64,000 bases of DNA, taken from the NCBI GenBank assembly GCA_935421135.1, contig OW285193.1, forward strand, positions 17,966,099 through 18,030,098. The letters run 5' to 3'. The stretch is from Bugulina stolonifera (taxonomy: Eukaryota; Bryozoa; Gymnolaemata; Cheilostomatida; Bugulidae). This document shows positions 60,133 to 64,000 of this stretch, piece after piece. The notes below the pieces were generated by a model. That model was not told where the DNA came from. It did no database searches and saw only the letters and a list, made by a program, of their open reading frames with translations. Every line of letters begins with the position of its first letter. Positions within the stretch are counted from its first letter, which is position 1. A program made the position numbers and the translations under genes.

Positions 60133-61442
60133 CCTACATTTGGCTACCTACGTGTGGGTTAAGGTCAGATAAAGCTTTATAGATATTGACCTCACACTAT
60201 TTTTTACCGGTTCTCATTGGTGTAGACTTTTAGGAATAGCTGAAAGTAACAAATTTCCAGGGGAGGTAACTATGTGAGAATGTCATGTAGTTCACAAGGT
60301 AGGTTTATTAGACTTGCTGGGAATGGCACTCAATCATTGGTGGTAACCTACACCAAACCCAACCACTAATCTTGGAAAATGGAAATAGTGGTCACGCCTA
60401 ACCTGTTTGTGTTTTATGATGCGCGGGGTCATCACCTAATAGGAACTTAATAACATAATCTATTTACACATTTGTATAGGCTACACGATTCATTCTGGAG
60501 ACTTAGGTCACATGATCTACACTGTGATATTTTGCTCATATTGGATTGTATTATATTTTTGGAGAGATTTATATTTTACACATTTCATTTATACTCAATA
60601 ACATTGTATCATGTGTAATCATTTACCTGACTATATTTTAAAAGAATTTTATCATGGCATTTCATATTATCATTTGAAATGTTTCATACAGATTGGTTAG
60701 GTTTTATACATTTGATATAAATTACATGTATTTTTATACAAGTATAACATAATTTATATTGGTTACAAACCATATGCATAATTACGGTGTATAACAGCTC
60801 TCATGGGATGGCCATAATATAATATTAAATAAACCATATTTTGTATATGCGTTTGAAATTACTAAAATATTTCACTTGTGCACAGAAAACTCTTCAAATT
60901 GCAGCCTACAAAGTCCCACTACACCAGCCTCTGCCCTCTAGTACTTTAGAGCCTGTTTTGTTTACAATTGTTGTGTATTAGGAGTTACTCTCTCCTGATG
61001 CCTGTAATATATTTCAATAACCTCTGATAAGACTTGATAATATTGCACATTTATGTTCCTCTCAGGGTTTAGCAGTTACTGTTGCTTTATTTCTGTCAGC
61101 TGTTAACTCTCCCATGCTCTCATAGCTTTAATTAGTTTGTCAGTTTTAGAGGGGCGTAGCCAAACATTTCATAGGAGGGGTAAATTATGTAACTGCTAGG
61201 TCCCAATTCTTTATGACTCTCTAAAGAGGCTGTCATATTATGCTGAAAATCGTTGATAATATGTGATAGCCACTGAAGGTTTCAGTGAAATGATTTTTAC
61301 ACAAATAGCGCTGCAATCATGTTTAAGTAGTGGCAGCGGCCTGTGGAATGACTTCAGATAAGTCTATGCTCACTGAGATAGAAGTTTATACCACACTGAA
61401 TAGACTTTCAGGTTGAGTCATTGCTACTCAGATGTACACAGA
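60133..61442. other. intergenic DNA downstream of the LRR gene
   Basis: 1.3 kb containing the LRR gene 3' UTR (a candidate polyadenylation signal AATAAA at about 60828) and the promoter of the small secreted gene. No exon seen. Confidence 0.45.
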
Positions 61443-62066
61443 ATGAATGCTAATAGTATAGGTATAATTTTTATTTTAATTGGAAGTTGTGTACTTCTAC
61501 CCAATGCCTTCCGTTACTTTGGTACCAGAGGAGTCTGTGCTGAGGTAAGTGAACTATATACACATTACTATCATGTACATAATTCCATTTACATATTCAT
61601 TTCATTTCTTGTGAACTAGTGCTCTATGCTGCTATTGCTGCTGTCACTGGTACAAATTATCCGTCTCAAACTTGTATTTCTATGTAGGTACAGTTGAAGT
61701 ATTCACTCTAAGGAGGTTTGCCCCAAGCTAACATGTAACTGCTAAACATTTCTGATGAAATTTGTTAAACAATATTTTACATGCAAAAGAGAAAGATGCT
61801 ATATCAGTCTTCAATATTGTCTTATAATGCCATTCATAACATGCCTACCTAACTGTATACAAGTAGGCTAGATATTCAACCTGTAATCAACTACTGCATG
61901 TAGACTGTGTTTTCGATACCTTATTATTCAGCTCTGTTCTACTGATGCTGACTGTGGCATAACAGAGAGATGTGTCAGCAATGGGTGTGGTCATGAGTGC
62001 AGAAGTAACAATCCACCTTTCGGAAAGAGAAGCAGAATGCTAGGGCTGCCAACTATGCAGATATAG
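61443..62066 (+). CDS. small secreted cysteine-rich (WAP-like) protein with Gly-Lys-Arg site
   Basis: Two exons (61443-61544, 61932-62066) join in phase 0 to 78 aa. Residues 1 to about 22 are a signal peptide (IIFILIGSCVLLPNA). The mature part has six Cys (32, 36, 42, 48, 53, 57). The run CSTDADCGITERCVSNGCG resembles the second half of a WAP four-disulfide core (C-x-x-D-x-D-C ... C ... NGCG), but the usual CC pair is reduced to one Cys. After the last Cys comes a tail with PPFGKRSR at 62-69, a Gly-Lys-Arg sequence of the kind used for cleavage and C-terminal amidation, then nine more residues. An in-frame ATG 30 nt upstream (61413) would weaken the signal peptide. Function is unknown: protease inhibitor, antimicrobial or peptide precursor are all possible. 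Confidence 0.7.
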
Positions 62067-64000
62067 ACATCAAAGGTTCTTCCTTTAAAAACATGAGAAC
62101 ACAAATATAAATATATGTACATTATTACGACTTCTATAGGAGGTCAATTCCATATAACACCAATGAAGAGGCTAAAATAAACTACATGTATGTAAATACA
62201 TGTAATATGAGAGACAGAGAACTGTAGTGTCTTTTTAAAGTTAGACCGCACTAAAACTTTTAGAATGTTTTTCACCAAACTATGTTAGTATTACTTAATA
62301 CCTCTACAAAAATATCTAAACTGGTTTAGTAGTAGCTAATAGATGCTAAACTGCAAAAACGTAGCCCCAAAATTTCTAAAATGCCCATAGTGGTGTCAAT
62401 GTAATGCTATGATGTCATGTCTACATGTATGGTAGGTCATAGAGCATTCAATTTAAATATTACACAATCACAAAATAATGCTATACTTGCCACATGTAGT
62501 TTTACTAATGATCTCAACCCTGAAGTTTGACATTGAAACGAAAAGTTATCTTCTCTCTTATTATTTATAGTGACAGAAAGAGGATAGCTCCAAATTTATT
62601 TCCATAAAATTCATTAATCTGCGTATGTTCCACAACGCACACGTCCATGTAGGGGTATGTGTGACACATTTTTTCTCTCAGACTAGATGCATAATAATAG
62701 GATTTGTATAGGAGAAACAAAACTCTCCAATAAGTAGTTTTGTTCAATGCTAAGAAGTTGTCGTGAAATAATGTACAGTGGGTTCTTTTGTGAGGAGATA
62801 TAGTGTAGTGAACAAGACTGGGCGGACTGCTGTATACATTGAATCTTCCAATAGGTCAGTGCTATCATAGCTATACAGAGTCAATATCAAAACATCTACC
62901 TTTTTACAAATTCAATATGAACTTGAATAAGAGGTGATGATGGCAATGACATTTGCAAAACAAAAAAACAACCACAATACGTGTACAAAACAACTGTACT
63001 ATTTACCATTTCATTAACTAGCGATATGAGAAGTCAAAACATAGACTTTTTTCAAAAGTGTTTAAAGTGTATAACTAGTATAGGAAAAGCAAAATCCTAT
63101 ACATGTATGTGACCGGAAATAACCAAGAGTGCTTTTTGTATAAAAGCTGAGACAAGTTTTTGTGTAGTTAAGCTGTTACTGAGAGTTCCATAAAGTCCCT
63201 TCTATACACTTGTATACAACTCAGCATAGTACATTCTGGTTAGTAGTCTTTTTACTTTTAGTCTAAGTTCCTACGGGAACTGATAGCCAGAGCATCTAGG
63301 GTAAGGCTGCACCCATGAACTTGTAGAGCATATAGGAACACTCGGGTCACATAAGTAAACTCAGGCTAGCAAGCACCATTATTCACTCAGTACATGTAAT
63401 AGGAGGGCCGATAGACTACCCTCGGTCCCTCCAGCATACATACCCCTACGTGCACTCGGATCACTAGTATTTACTTTACAATATTCCGTAGGCAGTCATA
63501 ACGCATTTACACAATTTTTGATGTGATCTGCTGAACAATTGCTCTAGTGGGTTGACCTCTCACTTTGTCTAGCTTGTGCTGACTTTCATGTTGACCGCTG
63601 CCCACCTTCTATTTCATCCTTTTGGCACACTTCTGTCCTACTCGGTAATTATCTAAAACATAATAGAAAATTAACCAGAGTGATGTCAGCTTTTGGATTC
63701 GATTTCAATTTTCTTTTATGTTTCCAGCTACAGGATATGCAATGTATCGTGTATAAGCATATATAATGATAGACTACAGTCAATTAGTGCACATCACAGT
63801 TTGTTGACATGTGCTAATAGTACAGAAGCCTGTCCCTTGATTGTACAATATACACATATCATCTACTTCCCTTAGATTGGAGACAAGGAAATGCAAGAAA
63901 TGTTTAAATTTGTTACTGTTTGAAGTCTCTTCAATTGAATGGACTGGCAAGCTAAATGTACATGTTCATGTGCAGTAGTTCCAGCCGCTTAGTTTGACTG
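62067..64000. other. right-edge non-coding DNA
   Basis: About 1.9 kb with no frame, splice pattern or motif that supports a gene. It contains one paired foldback motif at 62542-62592. It includes the 3' UTR of the small secreted gene. Confidence 0.5.

Overview
This is a eukaryotic, AT-rich, intron-rich animal window. Exons are typically 50-280 bp, introns run from about 60 bp to 2.6 kb, and splice sites are GT-AG. It holds several unmistakably metazoan genes (SLC12A9, galactose mutarotase, PAK1IP1, a Tctex1-domain protein and an LRRC74-like protein). Compact genes plus many microsatellites and minisatellites fit an early-branching marine invertebrate, possibly a demosponge. I cannot prove the taxon from sequence alone. 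All exon models were built by hand from reading frame, splice consensus, phase continuity and remembered family motifs; no alignment or transcript evidence was available.

Left half, all on the minus strand. (1) 653-5158 is a five-exon gene for a 281-residue, signal-peptide-bearing, acidic protein with several dibasic sites, and I do not recognise its family. (2) 11568-21804 is SLC12A9, a cation-chloride cotransporter-family protein with 17 coding exons (941 aa). A second, phase-compatible set of first exons lies at 22641-23265. (3) 24587-28845 and 30048-38977 are tandem galactose mutarotase (GALM-like) paralogues, A and B. A keeps the catalytic residues. B has lost the catalytic Glu. Intron 1 of B carries a complete Ty3/gypsy retrotransposon at 34209-38917 (two LTRs identical by eye, 5-bp target duplication, one 1336-codon gag-pol frame).

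Right half, genes on the plus strand. 41282-46211 is PAK1IP1, a nucleolar WD40 protein. 47396-50762 is a Tctex1/DYNLT-family dynein light chain-like protein. 52279-60132 is a leucine-rich repeat protein with a degenerate EF-hand pair, like LRRC74. 61443-62066 is a small secreted cysteine-rich protein with a WAP-like core and a Gly-Lys-Arg site near its C-terminus. Between the divergent GALM-B and PAK1IP1 lies a broken non-LTR retrotransposon. The last 1.9 kb shows no gene.

Beyond the genes, four things stand out. Tandem repeats repeatedly coincide with exon-intron junctions: in SLC12A9 two arrays copy a coding exon end together with its splice donor 9-10 times, and in GALM-A an array starts at the donor. 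A pair of about 570-bp elements have inverted ends and TTAA target sites (piggyBac-like MITEs). A dispersed family of about 35-50-bp foldback motifs occurs in introns and intergenic DNA. A 59-bp-arm inverted repeat, perfect by eye, lies upstream of the unknown secreted-protein gene.
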